64,000 nt of DNA from DAIODI01 sp046349255 (GTDB taxonomy: Bacteria > Pseudomonadota > Alphaproteobacteria > Rhizobiales > Aestuariivirgaceae): positions 248,001-312,000 of the forward strand of contig JAXMCR010000004.1 in the NCBI GenBank assembly GCA_046349255.1. Reading direction: 5' to 3'. Within the stretch, counting starts at the first letter, position 1. Each line of letters starts with the position of its first letter. Shown here in pieces: positions 11,098 through 22,922 of this stretch. A program made the translations under genes and the position numbers. The notes below the pieces were generated by a model, which did no database searches, had not been told where the DNA came from, and was given only the letters and a program-made list of their open reading frames with translations.

Positions 11098-12156
11098 ATG
11101 GCGCAATCCGTGAAGACCTTGCTCAGCCTCATCGTCGCGGCCGTCCTACTCGGCGCGACCGTCGCGACGCCTGCCGTGGCGCAGAGCTACAATCCCGGCG
11201 ACTGGGCGAGCCAGGACCAGTTCCCGCAGTATCCGCCCGTGCCGGCGCCGCCGGCGCAGGGCCAGTGGCGCCAGCCCGGCGCCGTCACCGGAACCGTGGC
11301 ACCGGCCCCGAGCTATCCCGGCTACGGCTACATGCCGCCTCCACCCCCGCCGCCTGGGTATTATCCGCCGCCGCCTCCGCCTCCCCCGCCGGGCAATTAC
11401 CCGCCGTCGCAGGCCTACGGCCAGCAGCCTTACGGCCAGCCGGGCGCCCCGCCGCCGTGGAATCCGCAAGGGTATGGCCAGCCGGGCTACGGGCAGCAGC
11501 AGGAGCAGCAGCCGGGCTTCCGCTGGCCCTGGCAGCAGCCGCAGCAGCAGGGCCAGGTGCCGGTGCAGACGCAGGCGGTCGATCCGGACTTCCCGGTGCC
11601 GCCGACCGACCTCTCGAAGATCAAGCCGCAGTACCGCCGCCAGATCGTCGAGTACCACGGGCCCGAATTCCCGGGCACGATCATCGTCGATGCCGACAAC
11701 AAGCACCTCTACTACGTGCTCGAGGGCGGCACGGCGATCCGCTATGGCGTCGGCGTCGGCCGCGAGGGTTTTGAATGGTCGGGCCACGCCAAGGTCGGCC
11801 GCAAGGCGAAGTGGCCCACGTGGATTCCGCCGAAGGAGATGGTGGCCCGCGACCCGAAGGCCGCGCCGTGGGCGAACGGCATGCCCGGCGGCCCGAACAA
11901 TCCGCTCGGCGCACGCGCGCTCTATCTCTACGACGAGAACGGCAAGGACACGCTCTACCGCATCCACGGCACCAACGATCCGACGTCGATCGGCAAGGCG
12001 ATGTCGTCCGGCTGCATCCGCATGCTGAACGACGACGTGGCGGAGCTTTTCCTGCGGGCGCCCGTCGGCACGCCGGTGGTGGTGAAGTCATCGAAGGCGG
12101 TGAACTTCCCGACCGCGAATGCCGACGTTCCGGGGCCTGGCAGCGCGCCCAATTGA
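11098..12156 (+). CDS. L,D-transpeptidase (YkuD domain) with proline/glutamine-rich linker
   Basis: A 352-residue exported protein. The start at 11098 gives a signal peptide ending AVAQS near residue 30; the open frame extends 30 codons upstream without one. Residues about 40-160 are low complexity, rich in Pro, Gly, Tyr and Gln, and probably span the periplasm or wall. The C-terminal YkuD domain has the catalytic signature IHGTNDPTSIGKAMSSGCIRM, with the SSGC cysteine as nucleophile. These enzymes form 3-3 peptidoglycan cross-links or attach outer-membrane proteins to peptidoglycan. A shorter paralogue lies at 22206. Confidence 0.93.
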   Translation: MAQSVKTLLSLIVAAVLLGATVATPAVAQSYNPGDWASQDQFPQYPPVPAPPAQGQWRQPGAVTGTVAPAPSYPGYGYMPPPPPPPGYYPPPPPPPPPGNYPPSQAYGQQPYGQPGAPPPWNPQGYGQPGYGQQQEQQPGFRWPWQQPQQQGQVPVQTQAVDPDFPVPPTDLSKIKPQYRRQIVEYHGPEFPGTIIVDADNKHLYYVLEGGTAIRYGVGVGREGFEWSGHAKVGRKAKWPTWIPPKEMVARDPKAAPWANGMPGGPNNPLGARALYLYDENGKDTLYRIHGTNDPTSIGKAMSSGCIRMLNDDVAELFLRAPVGTPVVVKSSKAVNFPTANADVPGPGSAPN

Positions 12157-12416
12157 TCGTTGTTGAACGACAGTTGAACAGAGTTGTCGCGATCGTTTGA
12201 TTTTGCGTCGCTTGCAAAGTCTGAACTTTGCCATCATAACTATTCTCGCCGGCGCGCCTCGTGGTGGGGCGCGGCTTCGTAACATGCGGCGCCGAGTTTG
12301 GGACGTGAAGAAGCCCTGACTCCTTTCCCGACGTTCGACGCGGTGAGGCACTGAGCGCGTGCAGGCCTTTCCAACTGGCTTCAACTCACGCGGCCAACGG
12401 GAAGGGAATTCCGTTC

Positions 12417-12629
12417 ATGGCACAAACCGGAACCATCAAGTTCTTCAACGCAACCAAGGGCTACGGCTTCATCACGCCGGACGGCGGCCAGAAGGATGTG
12501 TTCGTGCACATCACCGCTCTCGAGCGGTCCGGTATCCGCGAGGTGCGTGAAGGCACGAAGGTGACGTTCGACGTTGAAGACGACCGTCGCGGCCGCGGCA
12601 AGCAGGCAACGAACATCAAGCTCGCCTGA
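12417..12629 (+). CDS. Cold-shock protein, CspA family
   Basis: A 70-residue single cold-shock domain with KGYGFI (RNP1) and DVFVHI (RNP2). It follows a 260-nt leader without other genes, and long structured leaders are typical of temperature-regulated csp mRNAs. A strong intrinsic terminator lies 23 bases after the stop. It shares most of its sequence with the csp at 6826-7056 but stands alone. The ATG at 12417 follows a GGGAAGGGAA stretch that can serve as ribosome binding site. Confidence 0.96.
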   Translation: MAQTGTIKFFNATKGYGFITPDGGQKDVFVHITALERSGIREVREGTKVTFDVEDDRRGRGKQATNIKLA

Positions 12630-12652
12630 GCGAGCTTTCGGTTGGTTTCACG

Positions 12653-12683
12653 AAGGCCGTCGCCCGCAAGGCGGCGGCCTTTG
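12653..12683 (+). terminator. Intrinsic terminator after csp
   Basis: A 12-bp stem (12653-12664 with 12670-12681, one G-T pair) closes a five-base CGCAA loop. The sequence GGCCGTCGCC pairs with GGCGGCGGCC, and the descending arm ends in TTT. It lies directly after the cold-shock gene and before the msrP leader. Confidence 0.85.
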
Positions 12684-12779
12684 CCATTGCATGGACGCCG
12701 TTTCGGCGGATCGGTGTAACCGAGCAGGCGTTCGGAGCGTATAAGGAGCATCGCCACGTCTTCCGAAGGACGGATTGCC

Positions 12780-13751
12780 ATGCACATCCCGAAGCCGCGC
12801 CCCTGGAACCTGCCTGAGCGCCTCATCACCCCCGAAGCCCTGTTCCTCAACCGCCGCCAGCTCGTCGGCGGCGCATTGGCGCTCACCGCCGCATCTGCCC
12901 TCGCGCCGTCGATCGCCCGCGCCGAGGACGATCCTTCCGCGGGGCTCTATCCGGCGGCGAAGAACGCGAAGTTCGCCGATGCGGGGCGCGCCGTGACGCC
13001 CGAGGCGATCAACACGACCTACAACAATTTCTACGAGTTCGGCACCTCCAAGCGGATCGCCCCCGACGCGCAGTCGCTGAAGATCCGGCCCTGGACGATC
13101 GCCATCGACGGCATGATCGAGCAACCGAAGACGCTGGGCATCGACGATCTGCTCAAGCAGGTGACGCTCGAGGAGCGCGTCTATCGCCACCGCTGCGTCG
13201 AGGCGTGGTCGATGGTGGTGCCGTGGTCGGGCTTCCCGCTGCGCAAACTCGTCGAGGCGGCAAAGCCCTTGTCGTCGGCGAAGTACGTGCGCTTCGAGAC
13301 CTTCCTCGATCCCGAGATGGCGCCGGGCCAGCAGCCGTCGCTGTTCGGCGGCGGCCTGCCGTGGCCCTACGTCGAGGGGCTGACGATGGCAGAAGCGACG
13401 AACGACCTCGCGTTCGTGGTGACCGGCGCCTACGGCAAGCCGGTGGCGAAGTCGATGGGCGCGCCGATCCGCCTGCACCTGCCGTGGAAGTACGGCTTCA
13501 AATCGATCAAGTCGATCATCAAGGTGAGCTTCACCGACCAGCGCCCCGTCGGCTTCTGGGAGCAGCTCCAGGCGTCGGAGTACGGCTTCTGGGCGAACGT
13601 GAACCCGGAGGTGCCGCATCCGCGCTGGAGCCAGGCGAGCGAGCGCGTGCTGGGCTCGGAGGAAAGTGTTCCGACGCAGCTCTTCAACGGCTACGGCGAA
13701 TGGGTGGCCGATCTCTACAAGGGCCTGGAGAAGGAGCGCCTCTGGGCGTGA
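12780..13751 (+). CDS. msrP: Protein-methionine-sulfoxide reductase catalytic subunit MsrP (YedY)
   Basis: A periplasmic molybdopterin enzyme that reduces oxidised methionines in envelope proteins. It has 323 residues with a twin-arginine leader (NRRQLVGG at 24-31) ending near ARAED. The YRHRCVEAWSMVVPW block gives the molybdenum-ligating cysteine C139, and the NFYEFGTSKRIAP and GFKSIKSIIKV segments are typical. The partner MsrQ, a membrane heme protein that feeds electrons to MsrP, normally sits beside it, but the next gene is a convergent lysR. MsrQ must be elsewhere, or another donor is used. Confidence 0.95.
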   Translation: MHIPKPRPWNLPERLITPEALFLNRRQLVGGALALTAASALAPSIARAEDDPSAGLYPAAKNAKFADAGRAVTPEAINTTYNNFYEFGTSKRIAPDAQSLKIRPWTIAIDGMIEQPKTLGIDDLLKQVTLEERVYRHRCVEAWSMVVPWSGFPLRKLVEAAKPLSSAKYVRFETFLDPEMAPGQQPSLFGGGLPWPYVEGLTMAEATNDLAFVVTGAYGKPVAKSMGAPIRLHLPWKYGFKSIKSIIKVSFTDQRPVGFWEQLQASEYGFWANVNPEVPHPRWSQASERVLGSEESVPTQLFNGYGEWVADLYKGLEKERLWA

Positions 13752-13775
13752 CCGCCAAGCGAAGGGGAGGGCAGC

Positions 13776-14687
13776 CTAGAACTGCCACTCCTTCGCCTTC
13801 GACACGATGAAGTCGCGGAACACGGCGACGCGCTTCGATTCCTTCAGCTCTTCGGGGTAGACGAAGTAGGTGTCGAACGAGGGCGTCTCGATCGGCAGCT
13901 CGATGTGCACGAGGCCCGAGCCGCCGACGAGGTAGTCGGGCAGCGTCGCGATGCCCAAGCCCGCCTCGACCGCCTTGCATAATCCGTACACGTTGTTGAT
14001 GCGCAGCAGCGAGCGCCGGAACGAGCCTTCCGGGCGGCCGACCTGCTCGATGATGTTGACCTCGGAGAGGTACGGCGTCGTCTGCCCGAACGTGAGGATC
14101 TGATGCTCGTCGAGGTCCTGCAGCGTGCGCGGGATGCCGTGCTTCCGGAGGTATTCCGCGGAAGCGTAGAGGTGGTAGTGCACCGTGAAGAGCTTGCGCT
14201 GGATCAGGTCGGGCTGCGTCGGCCGCCGCAGGCGGATGGCGACGTCGGCTTCGCGCATCGCGAGGTCGAGTTCGCGGTCGTCGAGCAGCATCGTCACCGA
14301 CACCTGCGGGTAGAGCTCGATGAACTCCGAAATGCGCGGCGTGAGCCAGATCGAGCCGAGGCCCACCGTGGTCGTGATGCGCAGTTCGCCGGTCGGCTTG
14401 TCCTTCGAATCGGCGAGCCGCGTGCGCGCCGAGGCGAGTTTCGAAAACACCTCGTGCGCGGTGCGGTACAGGACTTCGCCCTGCTCGGTGAGGATCAGCC
14501 CCCGCGCGTGGCGGTGGAACAGCGGCACGTTGAGGTCCTGCTCGAGCGCGCTGATCTGGCGGCTGACGGCCGACTGCGACAGGCCGAGGTCGTGGCCGGC
14601 GTGCGTGAAGCTGCCGGCGTCGGCGACGGTGTGGAAGATGCGCAGCTTGTCCCAGTCGAGGAACGGCGCGAGGTGCTTGTTGGGCAT
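13776..14687 (-). CDS. LysR-family transcriptional regulator
   Basis: A 303-residue regulator with an N-terminal winged helix (DWDKLRIFHTVADAGSFTHAG, then LSQSAVSRQISALE as recognition helix, residues about 11-70) and a C-terminal periplasmic-binding-like effector domain. It starts 12 bases after the trxB stop on the same strand, so the two are likely co-transcribed. A trxB-lysR pair beside a divergent lrp gene is a recurrent arrangement in Rhizobiales. The effector is unknown. Confidence 0.93.
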   Translation of the reverse strand: MPNKHLAPFLDWDKLRIFHTVADAGSFTHAGHDLGLSQSAVSRQISALEQDLNVPLFHRHARGLILTEQGEVLYRTAHEVFSKLASARTRLADSKDKPTGELRITTTVGLGSIWLTPRISEFIELYPQVSVTMLLDDRELDLAMREADVAIRLRRPTQPDLIQRKLFTVHYHLYASAEYLRKHGIPRTLQDLDEHQILTFGQTTPYLSEVNIIEQVGRPEGSFRRSLLRINNVYGLCKAVEAGLGIATLPDYLVGGSGLVHIELPIETPSFDTYFVYPEELKESKRVAVFRDFIVSKAKEWQF

Positions 14688-14699
14688 GCTATGGGGGAC

Positions 14700-15659
14700 T
14701 CACTCGGCAGCCTGGCTGACAACGGGCTGGTGGGCAAGCCAGCGTTCGGCCTCCAGGGCGGCCATACAGCCCATGCCGGCAGCCGTGACGGCCTGCCGGA
14801 AGACGTCGTCGGTCACGTCGCCTGCCGCGAACACGCCGTCGATGGCGGTGGCGGTCGAGTGCGGCGCGGTGATGAGGTAGCCGCCGGGCTTGAACGGTAG
14901 CTGGCCCGTGAACAGTTCGGTCGCCGGGCTGTGGCCGATCGCGATGAAGATGCCGTCGCAGTCGATCGTGCTCTCGGCGCCGGTCAGTGTGTCGCGCAGG
15001 CGCGCGCCGGTCACCGTGCGGGGATCGTCGCTGCCGAGCACCTCCTCGAGCGCGGTGTTCCAGCGGAACGAAATCTTCGGGTTCCGCAGGAGGCGCTCTT
15101 GCAGGATCTTCTCGGCGCGCAGCGTGTCGCGCCGGTGCACGAGCACGACCTCGCGCGCGAAGTTCGTGAGGAACAAGGCCTCCTCGACCGCGGTGTTGCC
15201 GCCGCCGATCACCAGCACCTTCTTGTCGCGGTAGAAGAATCCGTCGCAGGTGGCGCAGGCCGATACGCCAAACCCCTTGAAGCGCTGCTCGCTCTCGATG
15301 CCGAGCCAGCGCGCCTGCGCGCCGGTCGCGATGATCAGCGTGTCGCAAGTGTAGACCGTGCCCGAATCACCCTTGAGCCGGAACGGCCGCGTGTCGAGGC
15401 GCGCCTCGACGATGAGGTCGGAAACGATGTCCGTGCCCACATGTTCGGCTTGCGCCCGCATCTGGTCCATGAGCCACGGACCCTGGATCACGTCGGCAAA
15501 GCCCGGATAGTTTTCGACGTCCGTGGTGATCGTGAGCTGGCCGCCCGGCTGCAACCCTTGCACCAGCAGCGGTTTCAGCATCGCACGCGCCGCGTAGATC
15601 GCCGCCGTGTAGCCGGCGGGGCCGGACCCCAGGATCAAAACTTTCGCGTGACGGTTCAT
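14700..15659 (-). CDS. trxB: Thioredoxin-disulfide reductase TrxB
   Basis: An NADPH:thioredoxin oxidoreductase flavoprotein in the cytoplasm. The 319-residue length is typical. The FAD-binding GSGPAGYTAAIYAARA (11-26), the redox-active CATC at 135-138, the NADPH-binding GGGNTAVEEA, and the C-terminal FAAGDVTD motif are all present. The start at 15659 (MNRHAKVLILG) places the FAD motif at the N terminus; the frame extends 34 codons upstream into non-conserved sequence. It heads a trxB-lysR unit and is divergent from the Lrp regulator across 190 bases. Confidence 0.97.
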   Translation of the reverse strand: MNRHAKVLILGSGPAGYTAAIYAARAMLKPLLVQGLQPGGQLTITTDVENYPGFADVIQGPWLMDQMRAQAEHVGTDIVSDLIVEARLDTRPFRLKGDSGTVYTCDTLIIATGAQARWLGIESEQRFKGFGVSACATCDGFFYRDKKVLVIGGGNTAVEEALFLTNFAREVVLVHRRDTLRAEKILQERLLRNPKISFRWNTALEEVLGSDDPRTVTGARLRDTLTGAESTIDCDGIFIAIGHSPATELFTGQLPFKPGGYLITAPHSTATAIDGVFAAGDVTDDVFRQAVTAAGMGCMAALEAERWLAHQPVVSQAAE

Positions 15660-15849
15660 CAGGAGCGCCTCAGTGCGCTGGATAGGAAAACTGCGCCCGT
15701 TTAGGTATGCCAAAAACACATAGCTTGCAAGCGGGGTACCTCGCCCGGATCGACGGGCCAATTTTTTGATGGTGAAAAAGCGCGCGATAAGGTTTATTCA
15801 GCAGATCATTGCTTATTCCTCATACTGACGAAGAGAAGAACACCAGAAA

Positions 15850-16332
15850 ATGACTGCGTCGCTCGAACTCGACCGCACCGACTGGAAGATTTTGCGTGAA
15901 CTTCAGCAGGACGGACGGATGACGAACGTCGAGCTGGCGCGCCGGGTGGGTCTTTCTCCGGCGCCGTGCCTTCGTCGTGTGCGTGTGCTGGAGAACGACG
16001 GATACATCCTCGGCTACCGCGCGCTGCTCGAATCAAGTCGGCTTGGCTACGGAATCATGATGTTCGCGCTCGTCTCCCTGCAGACACCCGGGGAAGCGGA
16101 CCTGCTCAGCTTCGAGGCGCGGGCGAAGCGCTGGCCGCTGGTGCGCGAGTGCTATGCGCTGTCGGGCGAGGCGGATTTCATGCTCACCTGCGTGGCGCCC
16201 GACCTCCACACGGCCCAGCAGTTCGTGATCGAGGAACTCACGCCCGCCAACAACGTGCGCCAGGTCCGCACGATGCTGACGCTGAAGACGTCGAAGTACG
16301 AGCCGCGGGTTCCCATCGAATCACAGTCCTGA
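15850..16332 (+). CDS. Lrp/AsnC-family transcriptional regulator
   Basis: A 160-residue protein with an AsnC-type N-terminal helix-turn-helix (LDRTDWKILRELQQDGRM, then NVELARRVGLSPAPCLRRV) and a C-terminal RAM effector domain. It is transcribed away from trxB. The shared 190-bp intergenic region is A+T-rich for this chromosome, as expected for promoters and Lrp binding. Members sense amino acids and form octamers; the ligand is unknown. Confidence 0.94.
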   Translation: MTASLELDRTDWKILRELQQDGRMTNVELARRVGLSPAPCLRRVRVLENDGYILGYRALLESSRLGYGIMMFALVSLQTPGEADLLSFEARAKRWPLVRECYALSGEADFMLTCVAPDLHTAQQFVIEELTPANNVRQVRTMLTLKTSKYEPRVPIESQS

Positions 16333-16442
16333 CGGTCTGGCTGCATTGAAGCGCCGGAGGCCCTTGGTCGCTTGACTGCGGCCACCGTTCGTCCGATCCA
16401 TGCGGGTGCAACCCGCGGTCGAACAAACATACGCTGAAGTGC

Positions 16443-17648
16443 TTGGAAGTCTCCCACACATCCGGTGACCGGGATGCCGTAAGGGCGTCCGACTTCACCT
16501 GGTCGATCTTCTCGACGACGATCATAGCCGTCCTCGTTGGATTCGGCGGCACGATCACGCTTGTCGCCGAAGCCGCCCGGGCCGCCGGTGCAAATCCGGC
16601 GGAGGCCGCGTCGTGGGTCGGGTCGGCCGCGTTCGGCATGGGCATCACCACGCTCATCCTCACCGTCTGGCATCGCGTGCCGGCCTTCACGGCGTGGTCG
16701 ACGCCGGGCGCCGCGCTGATCCTCTCGGTCGCGCACGGCATCGGCCTGCCGAACGCGATCGGCGCCTTCATCTTTGCCGGCGCGCTCGTCTGCCTCACCG
16801 CCGCGTTCCGTCCGCTCTCGCGGCTCATCCAGGCAATCCCCTCGCCGATCGCCGCGGCGATGCTCGCCGGCGTGCTGCTGCGCTTTGCTCTGAACGTGCC
16901 ACAGGCGGCCGCGCAGGCGCCGCTGCTCGTCCTGCCGATCATCCTCGTTTGGGCCGTGCTGCGCGTCGTGAAGCCGATGTTCGCGCTACCGGCGACGATG
17001 ATCGTCGGAATCGCGATCGTTGCATTCTCGGGCTCGCTCGGATCCAAGTGCTGCACGCTGGCTCTCACGCCGTTCGTGTGGACATGGCCTGTCTTTCACA
17101 TGGGCACGCTCGTAAGCCTCGGCATCCCGCTCTATCTCGTGACGATGGCCTCGCAGAACCTGCCCGGCTTCGCCGTGCTGCAGGCCTCCGGCTACCGGCC
17201 GTACGTCAGTTCCTCCCTGTGGGTAACCGGGCTCGGTTCGATCGCGCTCGCCCCCTTCGGCAGCCATGCGCTCAACATGGCGGCGATCACCGCCGCGCTG
17301 TTCACCGGGCCCGACTGCCATCCGGACCCGAAGAAGCGCTGGCTCGCCGGTCCCGTCTACATGGTGCTGTGCACGGCGCTGGCGCTGTTTTCGGGATCGA
17401 TGGTCGATCTCCTCGCAGCGCTCCCCGCGGCGGTCCTCACGACGATCGCGGGGCTCGCGCTCTTCAATCCGCTGATCGGAGCGCTGCAGAACGCGGTGCG
17501 CGAACCGGGTGAACTCGACGCGTCGATGATCGGGTTCCTCGTCACCGCCTCGGGCGTGACGGCGCTGGGCATCGGTTCAGCCTTCTGGGGACTTGCGGCG
17601 GGACTTGCGTACCGCAGCTTCCGGCAGCTGGTTGCAGCGCGCAGCTGA
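16443..17648 (+). CDS. benE: BenE-family benzoate/H+ symporter-like permease
   Basis: A 401-residue inner-membrane protein with about 12 hydrophobic segments. The blocks WSTPGAALI, GFAVLQASGY, LAPFGSHALNMAAITAALFTG and the HPDPKKRW loop match the BenE family, which takes up benzoate with protons. The apparent start is a TTG at 16443 with a weak ribosome binding site. No aromatic ring-cleavage genes lie nearby, so the substrate may differ. It sits between lrp and greA, which are adjacent in some relatives, so it may be an insertion there. Confidence 0.9.
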   Translation: MEVSHTSGDRDAVRASDFTWSIFSTTIIAVLVGFGGTITLVAEAARAAGANPAEAASWVGSAAFGMGITTLILTVWHRVPAFTAWSTPGAALILSVAHGIGLPNAIGAFIFAGALVCLTAAFRPLSRLIQAIPSPIAAAMLAGVLLRFALNVPQAAAQAPLLVLPIILVWAVLRVVKPMFALPATMIVGIAIVAFSGSLGSKCCTLALTPFVWTWPVFHMGTLVSLGIPLYLVTMASQNLPGFAVLQASGYRPYVSSSLWVTGLGSIALAPFGSHALNMAAITAALFTGPDCHPDPKKRWLAGPVYMVLCTALALFSGSMVDLLAALPAAVLTTIAGLALFNPLIGALQNAVREPGELDASMIGFLVTASGVTALGIGSAFWGLAAGLAYRSFRQLVAARS

Positions 17649-17659
17649 ACGTCGGCCGG

Positions 17660-18025
17660 TTACGGCCAGACCTTGCCGCCGTGATCCTGTCCCGGATAGT
17701 AGCGCCAGAACGGGTCGTCCATGTTGGCGCGCAACGCGCCGAGCTTCGCCCCGTTGAACCAGACGTTCTGTACCCAGTTGCCGTTCGATGTCTTCTGACC
17801 CTTCAGGATCGTCGTGCCGGCAACCTTTTCCCACTGGTCGCCGTGCGTGCGGAAGACCCGGTAGTAAACGGACCCGTCCGGCTTCGGAAAGGCCTCGAAC
17901 AGGAACTCGTTGCCCTTGTAGCCTCGCACCGGATGCGGGCCCATGTTGCCCGCGACCGCAGGCGTCGCCGCCGCCAGAAGCAGGCCGCCAAGGACGATCG
18001 AACCGAGCGCGCGCCTCGTGATCAT
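17660..18025 (-). CDS. Hypothetical secreted protein
   Basis: A 121-residue protein with a signal peptide (RRALGSIVLGGLLLAAATPAVAG) and a mature part rich in aromatic residues and Gly/Asn (GYKGNEFLFEAF, YYRVFRTHGDQW, NVWFNGAKLG, PFWRYYPGQDHGG). The many Trp/Tyr positions suggest a small beta-rich fold. I do not recognise a family. It follows greA by 11 bases on the same strand and may be co-transcribed with it. The convergent benE stop is 11 bases away. Confidence 0.75.
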   Translation of the reverse strand: MITRRALGSIVLGGLLLAAATPAVAGNMGPHPVRGYKGNEFLFEAFPKPDGSVYYRVFRTHGDQWEKVAGTTILKGQKTSNGNWVQNVWFNGAKLGALRANMDDPFWRYYPGQDHGGKVWP

Positions 18026-18036
18026 CGGATGCTCCT

Positions 18037-18510
18037 TCAGTTGAAGCGGACCTTCACGATCTCATAGCTCTTGCCGCCGCCCGGCGTCATCACCTCGACG
18101 GAGTCGCCTTCCTGCTTGCCGATGAGGGCGCGGGCGATGGGCGAGGAGATCGAGATCTTGCCGGACTTCACGTCGGCTTCGAACTCGCCGACGATCTGGT
18201 ACTGGGCCTCGTCCTCGGTGTCCTCGTCGACGACGGTGACGGTAGCGCCGAACTTCACGGACTTTCCGGAGAGGCGCGTCACGTCGATCACCTCGGCGCG
18301 CGACAGCTTGTCCTCGAGTTCGGCGACGCGGGCCTCGATCCAGCCCTGCTGTTCCTTGGCGGAGTGGTATTCCGCGTTCTCCGACAGATCGCCGTGGGCG
18401 CGCGCTTCCTCGATGGCTTTGATGATCCGGGGGCGTTCCACCGACTTCAGGTGCTTCACCTCGTCCATCATCGCGGCATGGCCAGCCGCGGTCATCGGAA
18501 CCTTTTCCAT
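18037..18510 (-). CDS. greA: Transcription elongation factor GreA
   Basis: Rescues backtracked RNA polymerase by stimulating transcript cleavage through the secondary channel. The 157-residue form starting at 18510 (MEKVPMTAAGHAAM) matches the family; the frame runs 60 codons upstream but those residues are not GreA-like. The N-terminal coiled coil with GDLSENAEYHSAKEQQ at its tip carries the acidic residues for catalysis. The C-terminal FKBP-like domain has SPIARALIGKQEGD. It lies downstream of carB on the same strand, an order found in rhizobia. Confidence 0.96.
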   Translation of the reverse strand: MEKVPMTAAGHAAMMDEVKHLKSVERPRIIKAIEEARAHGDLSENAEYHSAKEQQGWIEARVAELEDKLSRAEVIDVTRLSGKSVKFGATVTVVDEDTEDEAQYQIVGEFEADVKSGKISISSPIARALIGKQEGDSVEVMTPGGGKSYEIVKVRFN

Positions 18511-18721
18511 TGCGGTCCTTCGATCGTCCGTCAATTTCTCACCTGCCAGCGCGTTCGGAAGATCCGACCGAGCTGACGCCACGGCGTTTCGCTTTTTCGG
18601 GAGCGGAAACCGCCCAAAAGCCCAAGGCAAGGTGCCTAAGGACGAACGCTCCGTCGGCCCCAGAACGAGGCCGGTTGCGGAGCGTTTCAAACCACTAAGA
18701 TAACGCGAACCCCCCGAGGGT

Positions 18722-21988
<3,267 letters not shown>

Positions 21989-22205
21989 TTTTTCCGAGGA
22001 AGGCAGGGCGCGCGCGTGCAGCGCACAAACGGACACGACCTACACCATGGACGACCGGCCGTCCAAGCGATTCCTGCCCGGCCCGGACGGGTTCCTGTGC
22101 CCTTTTCGCCACGCACTTCGAAAACCCGCGCTCCACGGTTGACTCCGGGCCGCCGTGGCGGTGAATTTCCGCTTCGGGATCAGGGTCTGGTTGGGGTGGC
22201 AGGGA

Positions 22206-22805
22206 ATGGCGACGAGGGGAATCGTTCGGATTGCGTTGGCCGCCGCGGCGGCGCTGGTGCTGACGGTACCGGCGATGGCGGCGATGTCGGGCGGATCGAC
22301 CGCCGGGGGCACGACCATCAACGGGACGAAGTACAACTTCGGCTCTGCCGGCTGGTCGCTCGACCCGAAGTTCGCCAAGCAGGAGGTGTCCTACCCGACG
22401 ACCGAGGCGCCGGGCACCATCATCATCTCGACCCACAAGCGCTTCCTCTATCTCGTTCTCGGGAACGGCAAGGCACTGCGCTACGGCATCGGCGTCGGCC
22501 GCTACGGCTTCACGTGGCAGGGGGTGGAGAAGGTGTCGCGCAAGGCGGAATGGCCGGACTGGCACCCGCCGAAGGAGATGCAGCTGCGCGATCCGACCGT
22601 TCCGGACTTCATGAAGGGCGGCCCCGGCAATCCGCTCGGCGCGCGCGCCATGTACCTCGGCAACACCGAGTACCGCATCCACGGCACCGCGCAGCCCTGG
22701 ACGATCGGCACCAGCGTCTCCTCCGGCTGCATCCGCCTGACGAACGACGACGTGACCGACCTCTACAACCGCGTGAAGATCGGCGCGAAGGTCATCGTCC
22801 AGTAG
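22206..22805 (+). CDS. L,D-transpeptidase (YkuD domain), short paralogue
   Basis: A 199-residue exported enzyme. The ATG at 22206 gives a signal peptide (GIVRIALAAAAALVLTVPAMAA); an ATG-less extension to 22155 exists. The YkuD domain has IISTHKRFLYLVLGNGKA and the catalytic SVSSGCIRL, with the nucleophilic cysteine and an upstream IHGTAQP histidine. It lacks the proline-rich linker of the paralogue at 11098. The likely role is peptidoglycan 3-3 cross-linking or attachment of envelope proteins. It is divergent from carB across 217 bases. Confidence 0.93.
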   Translation: MATRGIVRIALAAAAALVLTVPAMAAMSGGSTAGGTTINGTKYNFGSAGWSLDPKFAKQEVSYPTTEAPGTIIISTHKRFLYLVLGNGKALRYGIGVGRYGFTWQGVEKVSRKAEWPDWHPPKEMQLRDPTVPDFMKGGPGNPLGARAMYLGNTEYRIHGTAQPWTIGTSVSSGCIRLTNDDVTDLYNRVKIGAKVIVQ

Positions 22806-22922
22806 CTGCCGGAGCCCGCGCGCATGGCACCCATGGCGCGGGAACCGGAGCATGTGTTTGAGGCCTGACCGACGGTGCTGCTATAGGGGAGCGACTCGAC
22901 GCTTTCCGATCGGCGGCTTCCG

